A stretch of DNA of 64,000 bases, from assembly GCF_041438865.1 (NCBI RefSeq), contig NZ_CP109450.1, positions 6,140,501 to 6,204,500 of the forward strand. The letters are read 5' to 3'. This document shows, one piece after another, positions 6,937-16,300 of this stretch (position 1 is the first letter of the stretch; every line of letters starts with the position of its first letter). Source of the stretch: Streptomyces sp. NBC_01471 (GTDB lineage Bacteria > Actinomycetota > Actinomycetes > Streptomycetales > Streptomycetaceae). The translations under genes were made by a program, and so were the position numbers. Under the pieces are notes generated by a model. That model was not told the origin of the DNA and made no database searches. It saw nothing but the letters and a program-made list of their open reading frames with translations.

Positions 6937-8523
6937 GTGGACCAACTGGCACTGCTGCTCCTGCTGTTGATCGGGGCGGTGGTCTCCGTACCGATCGGTG
7001 AGCGGCTCGGGCTGCCCGCCCCGGTCCTGATGACGCTCGGCGGGATCTGCCTCGCCCTGCTGCCCTTCGTACCGAATGTCGACATCCCCTCGGACTTCAT
7101 CCTCCCGCTGGTGCTGCCGCCCCTGCTGTACGCGGCCGTACAACGCACCTCCTGGCGGCAGTTCACGGCCAATTTCCGGCCGATCCTGCTGCTCGCCGTG
7201 GCGCTGGTCTTCGTGACGACGGCCGCGGTGGCCGCCGTCGCGAGCGCGATCGTGCCGGGCCTGCCGATCGCCGCGGCCGTGGCGCTGGGCGCGCTGGTGG
7301 CGCCGCCCGATCCGGTGGCGGCGACCGCCGTCGCGGGCGCGCTCGGGCTGCCCCGGCGGCTGGTCTCGATCCTGGAGGGCGAAGGGCTGTTCAACGACGT
7401 GACGGCGATCGTGCTCTACCACGTGGCGATCGCCGCCGCCGTCACCGGAACGTTCTCCTGGCCGGTCGCGGCAGGACAGTTGGTGCTCTCCGCCGTGGTG
7501 GCCGTCGTGGTGGGTCTCGCCCTCGGCTGGGCCACCAACAAGCTGATGGGGCTGCTGGGCGACACCACCCTGCAGATCGGCCTGACCCTGCTGGTGCCCT
7601 TCCTCAGCTATGTGCTGGCCGAGGAGCTGATGGGGTCGGGCGTGCTGGCCGTGCTCACGTCCGCGCTGTTCCTCGCCGAACACACCGCCGACGCCGACGA
7701 CGTACGCGGCCGGCTTGAGGGCAACGCCTTCTGGGAAATCGTCGACACCCTCGTCACCGGCGTGACCTTCGGCCTCATCGGACTCGAACTGCACGTGGTG
7801 TTCGGCACCGCCGGAGGGCATCTGGCCGAGATGATCGGCTGGGGCGCGGCGGCCGTCGGAGTGGTCGTCGGACTGCGCCTGCTGTGGCTGCTGCCCGCCA
7901 CCTGGCTGGCGAAGAGACTGCACACCCTGCGGGACTACGACGAGGAGATCCCCACCAGCTGGCGCGAGACCGTCATCATGTGGTGGTCCGGGATGCGCGG
8001 GGTCGCCTCGGTCGCGCTCGCCCTCGCCATCCCGATGACCAAGGACGACGGCAGCCCCTTTCCGGCGCGCAGCGAGATGGTCTTCATCGCCTTCGCCGTG
8101 GTCATGGTCACCCTGGTCTTCCAGGGGCTGACACTGCCCTGGCTGGTGAAGAAGCTGGGTGTCCGCGCGGACGCCGGTGCCGAGCGCGAACTCGAACGGA
8201 GCCTGGCGGTACGGGCGGCCAAGGCCGCCAGGCACCGGCTCAAGGAGATCCAGAACGTCGAGGAGCTGCCCGAGGACGTCATGGAGCGGCTGGCCCGCGG
8301 GGCGTTCGAGATCGGCGTCAGGATCAGCCCCGACATGGTCGACGAAGAACGGCACGCCGCTTACCTGAAGCGGGCCGAGCGGCTCAAGACCGTCCAGCGG
8401 ATCCAGCGGGAGATGATGTCGGCGGCCCGCCATGAAGTGCTCTCCGCGCGCAACGAGCCCGGCGCCGACCCGGAGATCGTCGACCGGGTGCTGCGCCACC
8501 TGGATGTGCGCAGCCTGCGGTAG
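6937..8523 (+). CDS. Sodium/proton antiporter, CPA1 (NhaP/NHE) family
   Basis: A 528-residue integral membrane exchanger with about 12 hydrophobic segments in residues 1-410 and a charged cytoplasmic tail of ~120 residues. The family hallmark ALVAPPDPVAATAVAG, followed by EGEGLFNDVTAIVLY, marks the two discontinuous helices of the ion-binding site, where the aspartates are the expected cation ligands. Members exchange Na+ or K+ for H+ and support pH and salt homeostasis. GTG start with GGAGGG upstream. The gene converges on the MscS gene 35 bases away, so two osmotic or ionic stress functions are neighbours. Confidence 0.92.
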   Translation: MDQLALLLLLLIGAVVSVPIGERLGLPAPVLMTLGGICLALLPFVPNVDIPSDFILPLVLPPLLYAAVQRTSWRQFTANFRPILLLAVALVFVTTAAVAAVASAIVPGLPIAAAVALGALVAPPDPVAATAVAGALGLPRRLVSILEGEGLFNDVTAIVLYHVAIAAAVTGTFSWPVAAGQLVLSAVVAVVVGLALGWATNKLMGLLGDTTLQIGLTLLVPFLSYVLAEELMGSGVLAVLTSALFLAEHTADADDVRGRLEGNAFWEIVDTLVTGVTFGLIGLELHVVFGTAGGHLAEMIGWGAAAVGVVVGLRLLWLLPATWLAKRLHTLRDYDEEIPTSWRETVIMWWSGMRGVASVALALAIPMTKDDGSPFPARSEMVFIAFAVVMVTLVFQGLTLPWLVKKLGVRADAGAERELERSLAVRAAKAARHRLKEIQNVEELPEDVMERLARGAFEIGVRISPDMVDEERHAAYLKRAERLKTVQRIQREMMSAARHEVLSARNEPGADPEIVDRVLRHLDVRSLR

Positions 8524-8558
8524 AGCCCCTGGGCAGGGCCTCGTCCGGGATCGGTCCC

Positions 8559-9659
8559 TCAGCCCCGGCCGGTCCGGGGAGCGGGGTCGTGCTTGAACAG
8601 ATCCGGTCCCCAGTCGTTCTTCGCCAGCTCGGCCGGCGCCGTCGAGATCCGCGGCAGGGCGTACGGATGCTCGTCCCGCAGCCAGGCGATCAGCTGCTCC
8701 CGCACCGCACACCGCACGGTCCAGATGTCGTCCGCGTCCCTCGCGGTGACCACGGCCCGCACCTGGATCGTGCTCGGTGAGGTGTCCGTGACGGCCAGCG
8801 ACCAGTTCCTCCCGTCCCACGACGGGATCTCGGGCAGGATCTGCCGCAGCTTCTCACGCATCTGCGGGACCGGCGTCGAGTGGTCGAGCTCGAAGAAGAC
8901 CGTGCCGGACATCTGCGCACCACCGCGCGACCAGTTCTCGAACGGCTTGCTGGTGAAGTACGAGACCGGCATGGTGATCCGGCGCTCGTCCCAGGTGCGC
9001 ACCGCGAGGAAGGTCAGCGTGATCTCCTCGACGGTGCCCCACTCACCGTCCACGACCACCGTGTCCCCGATGCGGACCATGTCGCCGAAGGCGATCTGCA
9101 GCCCGGCGAAGAGGTTGCCCAGGGTGGACTGGGCGGCGACACCGGCGACGATGCCGAGGACACCGGCGGAGGCCAGCAGCGAGGTGCCCGCGGTACGCAT
9201 CGCGGGGAAGGTCAGCAGCATCGCCGCGACGGCCACCGTCCCGACGATCGCCGTCACCACCCGCTGGATGAGCGTGACCTGCGTGCGGACCCGGCGGAGC
9301 CTGGCCGGATCACGGGTGGTCGCCGCGTAGCGGGCGTACGAGGAGTCGACGATCGCGGCGGCGATGCGCAGGGCCAGCCAGGCCGTGGAGCCGATCAGGA
9401 CCAGGGTGAGGAGCTGCCCGATCGCGGTGTCGTGGTGCTTGACCGGACTCAGCCGCACCTGGTGGTAGCTGCCGCGCAGCAACGCCGTGATCAGCACCAG
9501 CTGCAGCGGCACCCGGCAGCGCCGGAGCAGGCCCCAGAGCGGGGTCTCGTGGTGGCGCGCGTCCGTTCTCCTGAGCGCACGGTCGACCAGCCAGCCCACC
9601 GCGAGCGTCAGCACCACCGAACCGCCGATGACGATCAGGGGCCGCACTACGCTCTCCAC
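8559..9659 (-). CDS. Small-conductance mechanosensitive channel, MscS family
   Basis: A channel that opens on membrane tension to release solutes on hypo-osmotic shock. Several N-terminal membrane helices are followed by the MscS core: the pore-lining Ala/Gly-rich helix GVLGIVAGVAAQSTLGN, then the beta domain FGDMVRIGDTVVVDGEWGTV and a cytoplasmic alpha/beta domain. The start is ambiguous. GTG at 9659 gives VESVVRPLIV; GTG at 9647 has a better spaced GGAG; an ATG at 9683 would place the start against the divergent hydrolase gene. I chose 9659 as a compromise; the uncertainty affects only the first dozen residues. Confidence 0.9.
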   Translation of the reverse strand: MESVVRPLIVIGGSVVLTLAVGWLVDRALRRTDARHHETPLWGLLRRCRVPLQLVLITALLRGSYHQVRLSPVKHHDTAIGQLLTLVLIGSTAWLALRIAAAIVDSSYARYAATTRDPARLRRVRTQVTLIQRVVTAIVGTVAVAAMLLTFPAMRTAGTSLLASAGVLGIVAGVAAQSTLGNLFAGLQIAFGDMVRIGDTVVVDGEWGTVEEITLTFLAVRTWDERRITMPVSYFTSKPFENWSRGGAQMSGTVFFELDHSTPVPQMREKLRQILPEIPSWDGRNWSLAVTDTSPSTIQVRAVVTARDADDIWTVRCAVREQLIAWLRDEHPYALPRISTAPAELAKNDWGPDLFKHDPAPRTGRG

Positions 9660-9689
9660 GCCTCCGGCCGCAACTGGCACCATGGCCAC

Positions 9690-10259
9690 GTGAACATCAT
9701 CCTTTTCCATTCGACCTACGGTTTGCGGCCGGCCGTTCATGCGGCGGCCGACCGGCTGCGGGCAGCCGGTCATCACGTGCTGGTGCCCGATCTTTTCGAC
9801 GGTATTACTTTCGGGACCGTCGAGGAGGGCATGGCCTTCAAGGAGGAACTCGGCTCCGAGGAGCTCCTCAAGCGCGCGGTGACGGCCGCGGCTCCCCACT
9901 CGGACGAGGGCCTGGTCTACGCCGGGTTCTCACTCGGCGGTTCCCTCGCGCAGAATCTGGCCATCGCCGATGAGAAGGCGCGCGGACTGCTGCTTCTGCA
10001 CGGGACGTCCGACATCGCCGACGACGCGTCGGTGGACGAGCTGCCCGTACAGCTGCATGTCGCCGACCCCGACCCGTTCGAGCCGCACGACTGGCTGAAC
10101 GCCTGGTATCTGCGGATGCAGCGGATCGGGGCCGATGTGGAGGTGCACCGCTACGCGGGCGCGGGCCACCTCTACACCGACCCCGAGCTGCCCGACTACG
10201 ACGCCGAGTCGGCCGAGCGGACCTGGCGGGTCGCACTCGGCTTCCTCGAAACGCTGTAG
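9690..10259 (+). CDS. Dienelactone hydrolase-like alpha/beta hydrolase
   Basis: A compact 189-residue alpha/beta hydrolase starting directly with the first beta strand (MNIILFHSTYG). The nucleophile elbow reads GFSLGG, so the nucleophile is serine rather than the cysteine of classical dienelactone hydrolase; the likely acid and base are D in HVADPD and H in GAGHLY. Substrate is unknown. The GTG start at 9690 has no good ribosome site and lies only 30 bases from the oppositely oriented channel gene, so the transcript may be leaderless or nearly so. Confidence 0.87.
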   Translation: MNIILFHSTYGLRPAVHAAADRLRAAGHHVLVPDLFDGITFGTVEEGMAFKEELGSEELLKRAVTAAAPHSDEGLVYAGFSLGGSLAQNLAIADEKARGLLLLHGTSDIADDASVDELPVQLHVADPDPFEPHDWLNAWYLRMQRIGADVEVHRYAGAGHLYTDPELPDYDAESAERTWRVALGFLETL

Positions 10260-10279
10260 CGGTCTGGTCTGCTGTCCGG

Positions 10280-11089
10280 TCAGGCCTTGAGAGCCTTGTC
10301 CAGCGCGGTGTTGAAGTCGGCGACGGTCATGGGCGCGTTGTCACTGCCCGGGGTGGTCAGCTTCTTGCCGTCCATCTTGAGGGTGGGCGTGCCCGTGACC
10401 CCGCTCTTGTCGAACTTCGCGGACATCTTCATCGCCCACGCGTCATAGGTGCCGTCGTTGACCGCCTTCTGGAAGGCCTTGTTGTCCTTCAGCTCGGGCA
10501 CGGTCTGCGCGATCTTGATGAGGTACGAGTCGTCCTTGAAGGTGTCCGTGGTCTCGTCGGGGTGCCACTTCGTGGAGTACATCGCGGTCTTGTAGTGCTC
10601 GAATGCGGTGGGGCTCACATTGAGCGCGGCGCCCAGCGCGCTCAGGCCGTTCTTCGAGCCCTCGCCGCCGTTGTTGTCGATGAACGTGGCCCCGATGTAC
10701 TGGATCTTGAACTTGCCCGCGTCCAGGTCCTTCTGGACCGTCGGCCCGACCGTCTGGTCGAACGTCGCGCAGATCGGGCAGCGCGGGTCCTCGTACATCT
10801 GCAGCGTCTTCTTGGCGGACGCCTTGCCGACGGTGACCGTGGTGCCGTCCGTGCCCGTGGTGTTCTTCGGCGCGACGACCTTGTCGCTCTTCGCGGCCTC
10901 CCACTGGGAGGGCTTGTTCAGCTGCATCACGCCGTAACCGACGCCCGCGGCTATCGCGAGGACGACGACGATGGACCCGGCGACGACGACCTGCCGGCGC
11001 GTCTTGTCCTTCTTCGCCTGGCGCTCGCGCTCGGCGCGCAGCCGCTCGCGGGCAGCTGCCTTGTTGGACTGGTTGTTGCGTGCGCTCAT
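10280..11089 (-). CDS. Membrane-anchored DsbA/thioredoxin-like protein (first copy)
   Basis: A 269-residue protein with a short, highly charged cytoplasmic N terminus (KAAARERLRAERERQAKK), a single membrane anchor at ~34-54, then an extracytoplasmic thioredoxin fold of the DsbA_4 / thioredoxin_4 type. The redox motif is C-P-I-C in YEDPRCPICATFD; the cis-proline loop is GTPTL. It probably oxidises or isomerises disulphides in exported proteins. A second copy with the same plan lies at 39053. It may be co-transcribed after the membrane protein ending at 11138, 48 bases upstream on the same strand. Confidence 0.9.
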   Translation of the reverse strand: MSARNNQSNKAAARERLRAERERQAKKDKTRRQVVVAGSIVVVLAIAAGVGYGVMQLNKPSQWEAAKSDKVVAPKNTTGTDGTTVTVGKASAKKTLQMYEDPRCPICATFDQTVGPTVQKDLDAGKFKIQYIGATFIDNNGGEGSKNGLSALGAALNVSPTAFEHYKTAMYSTKWHPDETTDTFKDDSYLIKIAQTVPELKDNKAFQKAVNDGTYDAWAMKMSAKFDKSGVTGTPTLKMDGKKLTTPGSDNAPMTVADFNTALDKALKA

Positions 11090-11137
11090 GGTGGTGTTCT
11101 CCGTGCGGTACGTGATCGGGCAGGGCGGAACTGCGTA

Positions 11138-11821
11138 CTAGCTCAGGACAGGAGCCGGGTACGGAGGTCCGCGCAGTCCCACGGAGTGCACGAGGAGCAG
11201 GGTGCGCGAGGTGCGCGGCCGGTGCAGGGGAAGCGCGCCGTCGCGCAGCGAGGTGCGGACCGCGCCGGCGACGGCCACCGCGACGAGCAGCGGCCGGAAG
11301 GCGAGCGCGCCGACCGAGCGGGCCACCGAGGCCAGCGCGCTCTCGCCGCGCCGCAGCCAGAGCGCGGCCAGCAGCCCGACGGCCACGTGCGCGCCGAGCA
11401 GCAGCCAGGGCAGCGCAGGGGCCGGTGAGTCGAGCAGTGCCACCGCGTCCTTGCCGGGGCCGGTCACGGAGGCCAGCGGGGTGCCGACCTGGCCGCCGCA
11501 GAGCACGTCCACCCCGACCGAGCGCAGCGCGCCCGCGACGGGACCGCCCGACGGGCCGTAACAGACGTGCTGGCCGGCGGTGAAGACGGTGTCGGCGGCG
11601 AGTTCGAGCGGAATGAGCACGCCCGCTATCGCTCCGAAACCCCGCTCGCGGCCGGCCAGCGCAAAGGCCACGGTGAACACGGCGGCGGCGAGCGCCGCCA
11701 CGGTGAACGGCGGCAGCGGGACCCGCGAGAGGAGCACATGGGACGCAGCGGAGAGGGTCACGACCAGCGCTGTGAAAAGCGCCGCGCGAACCGCTCTGAG
11801 CTGCGTCCCTGATATGTCCAT
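11138..11821 (-). CDS. Streptomyces-type integral membrane protein of unknown function
   Basis: About 227 residues with roughly five hydrophobic segments and a basic C terminus containing VHSVGLRGPPY, a tail I associate with conserved Streptomyces membrane proteins. No enzymatic motif was recognised. Two cysteines lie in extracytoplasmic loops (HVCYGPS and DVLCGGQ), which is suggestive given the DsbA-like gene 48 bases downstream on the same strand; a redox partnership is only an inference. ATG at 11821 (MDISG) was used; an ATG at 11839 would add six residues. Confidence 0.7.
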   Translation of the reverse strand: MDISGTQLRAVRAALFTALVVTLSAASHVLLSRVPLPPFTVAALAAAVFTVAFALAGRERGFGAIAGVLIPLELAADTVFTAGQHVCYGPSGGPVAGALRSVGVDVLCGGQVGTPLASVTGPGKDAVALLDSPAPALPWLLLGAHVAVGLLAALWLRRGESALASVARSVGALAFRPLLVAVAVAGAVRTSLRDGALPLHRPRTSRTLLLVHSVGLRGPPYPAPVLS

Positions 11822-11874
11822 CGGCCCCGAGTGTGCCATGGGCGCCGGTAAGAGACCCTTAAAGGTTCCTGAGT

Positions 11875-13200
11875 CTAGAGACCGGGGATCCGGCCATTGC
11901 GGAACAATTCCACGAATATCGAGTGGTCGCGCCGGGTCTGTGCCCCGTACGCGTGCGCGAAGTCCACCAGCATCTTGGCGAAGCCGTCCTCGTCGGCCGC
12001 GATGGCCGCGTCGATGGCGCGCTCCGTCGAGAACGGCACCAGGGAGTGGCCGCTCTCGACGTCCGCCGCCGCGTGCATGGTGGCCGTGGCCCGCCCGAGG
12101 TCGGCGACGACCGCCGCGATCTCCTCGGGGTCGTCCAGGTCCGACCAGTCGAGATCGACCGCGTACGGCGAGACCTCCGCCACCAGCTGCCCGGCCCCGT
12201 CCAGCTCGGTCCAGCCGAGCCACGGGTCGGCGTGCGCCTGGAGGGCGCGCTGCGAGATCACCGTGCGGTGGCCCTCGTGCCGGAAGTACCCGCGGACCGC
12301 CGGATCCGTGATGTGCCGGGAGACCGCCGGGGTCTGCCCCTGCTTCATGTAGATGATCACGTCGTTCTCCAGGGCGTCGCTGTGGCCCTCCAGGAGGATG
12401 TTGTACGAGGGCAGCCCGGCCGAGCCGATGCCGATGCCTCTGCGGCCCACCACGTCCTTCACCCGGTACGACTCGGGGCGGCCCAGGCTCTCCTCCGGCA
12501 GCGTCTCCAGATAGCCGTCGAAGGCGGCGAGGATCTTGTACCGCGTCGCGGCGTCGAGCTCGACCGAGCTGCTGTCGGCGGTGAAGCGGCGCTCGTGGTC
12601 GCGGATCTCCGTCATGGAGTCGAGGAGGGCGAATCTGGTGCGCGCTCTGGCCGCGCGCAGCGCGCCGAGCAGCGGTCCCTCCGCCGTGTCCAGCGTGAAC
12701 GGCGGCACGTCGTCGTCCTGCGCGCCGGACGCCAGGACCCGGATGCGCTCGCGGTAGGCGGCGGCATAGGTCTCCACCAGACCGGTGATCTGGTCGTCGC
12801 TGAGCGCCTTGGCGTGGCCGAGCAGCGCCAGCGAGGCCGCGAAGCGCTGGACGTCCCAGGTGAACGGGCCCACGTACGCCTCGTCGAAGTCGTTCACATT
12901 GAAGATCAGCCGGCCGTTGGCGTCCATGTAGGTGCCGAAGTTCTCCGCGTGCAGATCGCCGTGCACCCAGACCCGGCCGGTCCGCTCGTCCAGATACGGT
13001 CCGCCCTCCGCGCTCTCGCCCAGGTCCTGGTAGAAGAGGCAGGCCGCGCCCCGGTAGAAGGCGAAGGCCGAGGCCGCCATCTTCCGGAACTTGACCCGGA
13101 AGGCCGCCGGATCGGCGGCCAGCAGCTCGCCGAACGCGGTGCCGAAAACGGCGAGGATCTGCTCGCCGCGCTCCTCGGAGCTGGACTGCGGGACCGACAT
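11875..13200 (-). CDS. DUF2252-family protein
   Basis: The 441-residue product matches the actinobacterial DUF2252 family: early FRKMAASAFAFYRGAACLFY, then VWVHGDLHAENFGTY and FNVNDFDEAYVGPFTWD. HGDLHxxN followed by NDFDE resembles the catalytic and metal loops of protein-kinase-like phosphotransferases such as aminoglycoside phosphotransferases, so a small-molecule kinase activity is plausible but unproven. ATG at 13200 follows CTGGAGG with eight bases spacing. It diverges from dnaE, sharing a 143-base promoter region. Confidence 0.85.
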   Translation of the reverse strand: MSVPQSSSEERGEQILAVFGTAFGELLAADPAAFRVKFRKMAASAFAFYRGAACLFYQDLGESAEGGPYLDERTGRVWVHGDLHAENFGTYMDANGRLIFNVNDFDEAYVGPFTWDVQRFAASLALLGHAKALSDDQITGLVETYAAAYRERIRVLASGAQDDDVPPFTLDTAEGPLLGALRAARARTRFALLDSMTEIRDHERRFTADSSSVELDAATRYKILAAFDGYLETLPEESLGRPESYRVKDVVGRRGIGIGSAGLPSYNILLEGHSDALENDVIIYMKQGQTPAVSRHITDPAVRGYFRHEGHRTVISQRALQAHADPWLGWTELDGAGQLVAEVSPYAVDLDWSDLDDPEEIAAVVADLGRATATMHAAADVESGHSLVPFSTERAIDAAIAADEDGFAKMLVDFAHAYGAQTRRDHSIFVELFRNGRIPGL

Positions 13201-13300
13201 CGCGTGTGCCTCCAGGTGCATGACATATGGGACAGCTGTTCCAACGGGCTCAACGCACGGAGCCACCCGGGAGTGCCCCGCGGCTGTCAGTGCGCCGACG

Positions 13301-13306
13301 TAGACT
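13301..13306 (+). promoter_or_regulatory. Candidate -10 element for dnaE
   Basis: TAGACT matches the Streptomyces housekeeping -10 pattern TAnnnT. It would give a leader of about 30 bases containing AGGAGG. No clear -35 was seen. Confidence 0.45.
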
Positions 13307-13343
13307 TCCACGCTGTTCCCCACTCGTCCCAGGAGGCACCCCC

Positions 13344-16300
13344 GTGGCCAAGACGCCGTTCACGCACCTTCACGTCCACACGCAGTACTCCATGCTGGAC
13401 GGTGCCGCGCGGCTCAAGGACATGTTCAACGCCTGCAACGAGATGGGCATGTCGCACATCGCCATGTCCGACCACGGCAACCTCCACGGGGCGTACGACT
13501 TCTTCCACTCGGCGCAGAAGGCGGGCGTGACGCCGATCATCGGCATCGAGGCGTACGTCGCCCCGGAATCCCGGCGGAACAAGCGCAAGGTCAAGTGGGG
13601 CCAGCCGCATCAGAAGCGCGACGACGTGTCCGGTTCGGGTGGTTATACGCACAAGACGATCTGGGCGGCGAACAGCACGGGCCTGCACAACCTCTTCAAG
13701 CTGTCGTCGGACGCGTACGCCGAGGGCTGGCTGCAGAAGTGGCCGCGCATGGACAAGGAGACGATCTCCCAGTGGTCGGAGGGGCTGATCGCGTCCACCG
13801 GCTGTCCGTCGGGCGAGGTGCAGACCCGGCTGCGGCTCGGGCAGTTCGACGAGGCGGTGCAGGCGGCGTCCGACTACAAGGACATCTTCGGTGAGGGCCG
13901 GTACTTCCTGGAGCTGATGGACCACGGCATCGAGATCGAACGCCGGGTCCGCGACGGCCTGGTGGAGATCGGCCAGAAGCTCGGCATCCCGCCGCTGGTG
14001 ACGAACGACTCGCACTACACCTACGCGCACGAGGCGAGCGCGCACGACGCCCTGCTCTGCATCCAGACCGGCAAGAACCTCTCGGACCCGGACCGCTTCC
14101 GCTTCGACGGCACCGGCTACTACCTCAAGACGACCGACGAGATGTACGCCATCGACTCCTCGGACGCCTGGCAGCAGGGGTGTGCCAACACCCTCCTGGT
14201 CGCGGAGCAGATCGACACCTCCGGCATGTTCGAGAAGCGCGACCTGATGCCGAAGTTCGACATCCCGGACGGCTACACCGAGATCACCTGGTTCCAGGAA
14301 GAGGTCCGGGTCGGCATGGAGCGCCGGTACCCGGGGGGTGTCCCCGAAGACCGCCAGAAGCAGGCGGAGTACGAGATGGACATCATCATCCAGATGGGGT
14401 TCCCGGGGTACTTCCTCGTCGTCGCCGACTTCATCATGTGGGCCAAGAACAACGGCATCGCGGTCGGCCCCGGCCGTGGCTCGGCGGCCGGCTCGATCGT
14501 CTCGTACGCCATGGGCATCACCGACCTCGACCCGATCACGCACGGGCTGATCTTCGAGCGGTTCCTCAACCCCGAGCGCGTCTCCATGCCCGACGTCGAC
14601 ATCGACTTCGACGAACGCAGGCGCGTCGAGGTGATCCGGTACGTGACCGAGAAGTACGGCGCCGACAAGGTCGCCATGATCGGCACGTACGGAAAGATCA
14701 AGGCCAAGAACGCGATCAAGGACTCCGCGCGGGTGCTGGGCTACCCGTACGCGATGGGCGACCGCCTCACCAAGGCGATGCCCGCGGACGTCCTCGGCAA
14801 GGGGATCGACCTCAGCGGCATCACCGACCCGAAGCACCCCCGCTACAGCGAGGCGGGCGAGATCCGGGGGATGTACGAGAACGAACCGGACGTGAAGAAG
14901 GTCATCGACACCGCCACCGGTGTCGAGGGCCTGGTCCGGCAGATGGGTGTGCACGCGGCCGGCGTGATCATGTCCAGCGAGCCCATCGTCGACCACGCCC
15001 CGGTCTGGGTCAGGCACACGGACAACGTCACCATCACGCAGTGGGACTACCCGCAGTGCGAGTCGCTCGGCCTGCTGAAGATGGACTTCCTGGGCCTGCG
15101 CAACCTGACGATCATGGACGACGCCGTCAAGATGGTGAAGGCCAACAAGGGCATCGACCTGGAGATGCTGGCCCTCCCGCTGGACGACCCCAAGACCTTC
15201 GAGCTGCTCTGCCGCGGTGACACGCTCGGGGTGTTCCAGTTCGACGGCGGCCCGATGCGCTCCCTGCTGCGCCAGATGCAGCCCGACAACTTCGAGGACA
15301 TTTCCGCCGTCTCGGCCCTGTACCGGCCGGGCCCGATGGGCATGAACTCGCACACGAACTACGCGGAGCGCAAGAACAACCGCCAGGAGATCACCCCGAT
15401 CCACCCGGAGCTGGAGGAGCCGCTCAAGGAGGTCCTCGGTCTCACCTACGGCCTGATCGTGTACCAGGAGCAGGTGCAGAAGGCCGCCCAGATCGTCGCC
15501 GGCTACACGCTCGGCGAGGCCGACATCCTGCGCCGCGTGATGGGCAAGAAGAAGGCCGACGAGCTCGCGAAGAACTTCGTGCTCTTCGAGGCCGGGGCCA
15601 AGAAGGAAGGCTTCTCGGACGCGGCGATCAAGGCGCTCTGGGACGTCCTGGTGCCGTTCGCCGGGTACGCGTTCAACAAGGCGCACTCCTCCGCGTACGG
15701 CCTGGTCACCTACTGGACCGCGTACCTCAAGGCCAACTACCCGGCCGAGTACATGGCGGCGCTGCTCACCTCCGTGCGCGACGACAAGGACAAGTCGGCG
15801 ATCTACCTCAACGAGTGCCGCCGCATGGGCATCAAGGTGCTGCCGCCGAACGTCAACGAGTCCGAGTCCAACTTCGCCGCCCAGGGCGACGACGTGATCC
15901 TCTTCGGCCTCTCCGCGGTGCGCAACGTCGGTACCAACGTGGTGGAGTCGATCATCCGCTCCCGCAAGGCCAAGGGGAAGTACAGCTCCTTCCCCGACTA
16001 CCTCGACAAGGTCGAGGCCGTCGCCTGCAACAAGCGCACCACCGAATCGCTCATCAAGGCGGGCGCCTTCGACGAGATGGGGCACACCCGCAAGGGCCTC
16101 ACCGCGCACTTCGAGCCGATGATCGACAACGTGGTAGCGGTCAAGCGCAAGGAGGCCGAGGGGCAGTTCGACCTCTTCGGCGGCGGCGAGGAGGACAGCT
16201 CCGAGCCGGGCTTCGGACTGGACGTGGAGTTCTCCGACATCGAGTGGGAGAAGTCGTATCTGCTCGCGCAGGAGCGGGAGATGCTCGGCCTCTACGTCTC

